In this document: positions 5,387-5,653 of the stretch, one piece after another | Layout: each line of letters begins with the position of its first letter | Position numbering within the stretch: the stretch's first letter is position 1 | Assembly: GCA_016297495.1 (NCBI GenBank) | Contig: JAEDGN010000101.1 | Span: forward strand, 1-5,653 | Origin: Coprococcus sp. | GTDB lineage: Bacteria > Bacillota > Clostridia > Lachnospirales > Lachnospiraceae | DNA length: 5,653 bases | Direction: 5' to 3' | Made by a program: the position numbers and the translations under genes | The notes under the pieces: model-generated | The model's input: only the letters and a program-made list of their open reading frames with translations | The model's database searches: none | What the model was told of the DNA's origin: nothing

Positions 5387-5653
5387 CTATTTTGACGATT
5401 TTTTTTGCGGGACAGGGGACGGTTCTCTGTCCCAAAGCTGTGAAAGATATCTCTTATCCGCTTCAGTAAAATGTTCGATCACCTGCTCCTGCTCCAACAG
5501 TTCAGGCCGCCGCTCATATGTCCTTTTCAGCGACTGTTCCCGGCGCCATTTCTCGATGTTGGCGTGATGCCCGGACAGAAGAACCTCCGGAACCGGTTCA
5601 TTATGCCATACCTCCGGCCTTGTGTACTGCGGATACTCCAGCAGACCGTCCTG
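5387..5653 (-). CDS. trmD: tRNA (guanine-N1)-methyltransferase TrmD, C-terminal part (5' end outside window)
   Basis: TrmD methylates N1 of G37 next to the anticodon of tRNAs using S-adenosylmethionine, which prevents +1 frameshifting; it is an essential cytoplasmic homodimer of the knotted SPOUT class. Only the last 88 codons are visible; the trefoil-knot domain lies beyond the right edge. The visible part starts with DGLLEYPQYTRPEVW and continues with VPEVLLSGHHANIEKWRREQ and SLKRTYERRPELL, which are diagnostic TrmD blocks of the linker and tRNA-binding C-terminal domain. After the family region the protein has a tail, REPSPVPQKKSSK, coded by a GGGACAG palindrome and an A8 tract, which looks like an added extension. 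The stop is TAG at 5387-5389. The rplS promoter begins immediately afterwards. In Firmicutes rpsP, a KH protein gene and rimM usually lie upstream. Confidence 0.97.
   Translation of the reverse strand, partial: QDGLLEYPQYTRPEVWHNEPVPEVLLSGHHANIEKWRREQSLKRTYERRPELLEQEQVIEHFTEADKRYLSQLWDREPSPVPQKKSSK
5409..5433 (-). repeat. REP-like GGGACAG/CTGTCCC palindrome inside the trmD 3' end
   Basis: A 7-base perfect inverted repeat, GGGACAG (5409-5415) and CTGTCCC (5427-5433) on the plus strand, encloses 11 bases that contain a further GGGACGG. Motifs of the form GGGACGGTTCTCTGTCCC are, to my recollection, dispersed in many copies in clostridial genomes, often near IS200-like or REP-associated transposases. 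Here it lies in frame and codes for part of the TrmD tail. It is not followed by a T-run on either strand, so it is unlikely to be a terminator. Repeat status needs the rest of the genome. Confidence 0.55.

Noticed and set aside
5409..5433. trmD palindrome as an intrinsic terminator
   Set aside because: It is followed on the minus strand by GC and an A8 run, not a T-run, and on the plus strand by CAAAGC. It also lies inside the coding frame.
1..5653. Undescribed defence, toxin-antitoxin, mobile or CRISPR system
   Set aside because: All strands and junctions are accounted for by conserved housekeeping genes; there are no direct-repeat arrays, integrase or transposase genes, or unexplained co-directional small genes.

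Overview
The window reads as a stretch of Firmicutes (Clostridia) chromosome, most likely from a Lachnospiraceae member. This is inferred from the gene order, the strong AGGAGG-type ribosome binding sites, moderate GC content and protein sequences close to B. subtilis/clostridial types. Every supported gene lies on the minus strand, so transcription runs from the right edge to the left. It is conserved housekeeping sequence. I found no phage, insertion sequence, CRISPR array, tRNA or rRNA, and no undescribed multi-gene system.

Layout in transcription order (right to left): 3' part of trmD (tRNA m1G37 methyltransferase); a strong promoter starting immediately after the trmD stop, followed by a structured 5' leader of the ribosomal protein L19 leader type; rplS (L19); a hairpin with a T-rich tail, probably a leaky terminator; lepB (type I signal peptidase); rbgA/ylqF (50S assembly GTPase); rnhB (RNase HII); yraN (UPF0102 nuclease-fold protein); pgeF (peptidoglycan editing factor, formerly laccase-domain/YfiH); and a PDZ plus radical-SAM-like DUF512 protein that runs off the left edge about 435 codons in. 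From lepB onward the genes are separated by about 2 to 41 bases, so they probably form one operon. There is no gene-free stretch longer than 300 bases; the largest is the 171-base trmD-rplS interval, which holds the promoter and leader.

The genes share themes of translation and ribosome biogenesis (trmD, rplS, rbgA), nucleic-acid maintenance (rnhB, yraN) and envelope work (lepB, pgeF). The promoter and leader would let L19 be made in excess of, and regulated apart from, TrmD. The hairpin after rplS would let only part of that transcription reach lepB-rbgA-rnhB-yraN-pgeF.

Points worth a second look: the signal peptidase keeps its catalytic Ser but has Arg where the family has its catalytic Lys, and its GDN box is altered; a GGGACAG/CTGTCCC palindrome resembling dispersed clostridial repeats codes for the tail of TrmD; A-tracts in the trmD 3' end sit where an UP element of the rplS promoter would be; and a good sigma-A-like promoter lies in the 3' end of the DUF512 gene. 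Several starts (lepB, rbgA, pgeF) are better placed downstream of the longest open frame, and rnhB must start at TTG or later.
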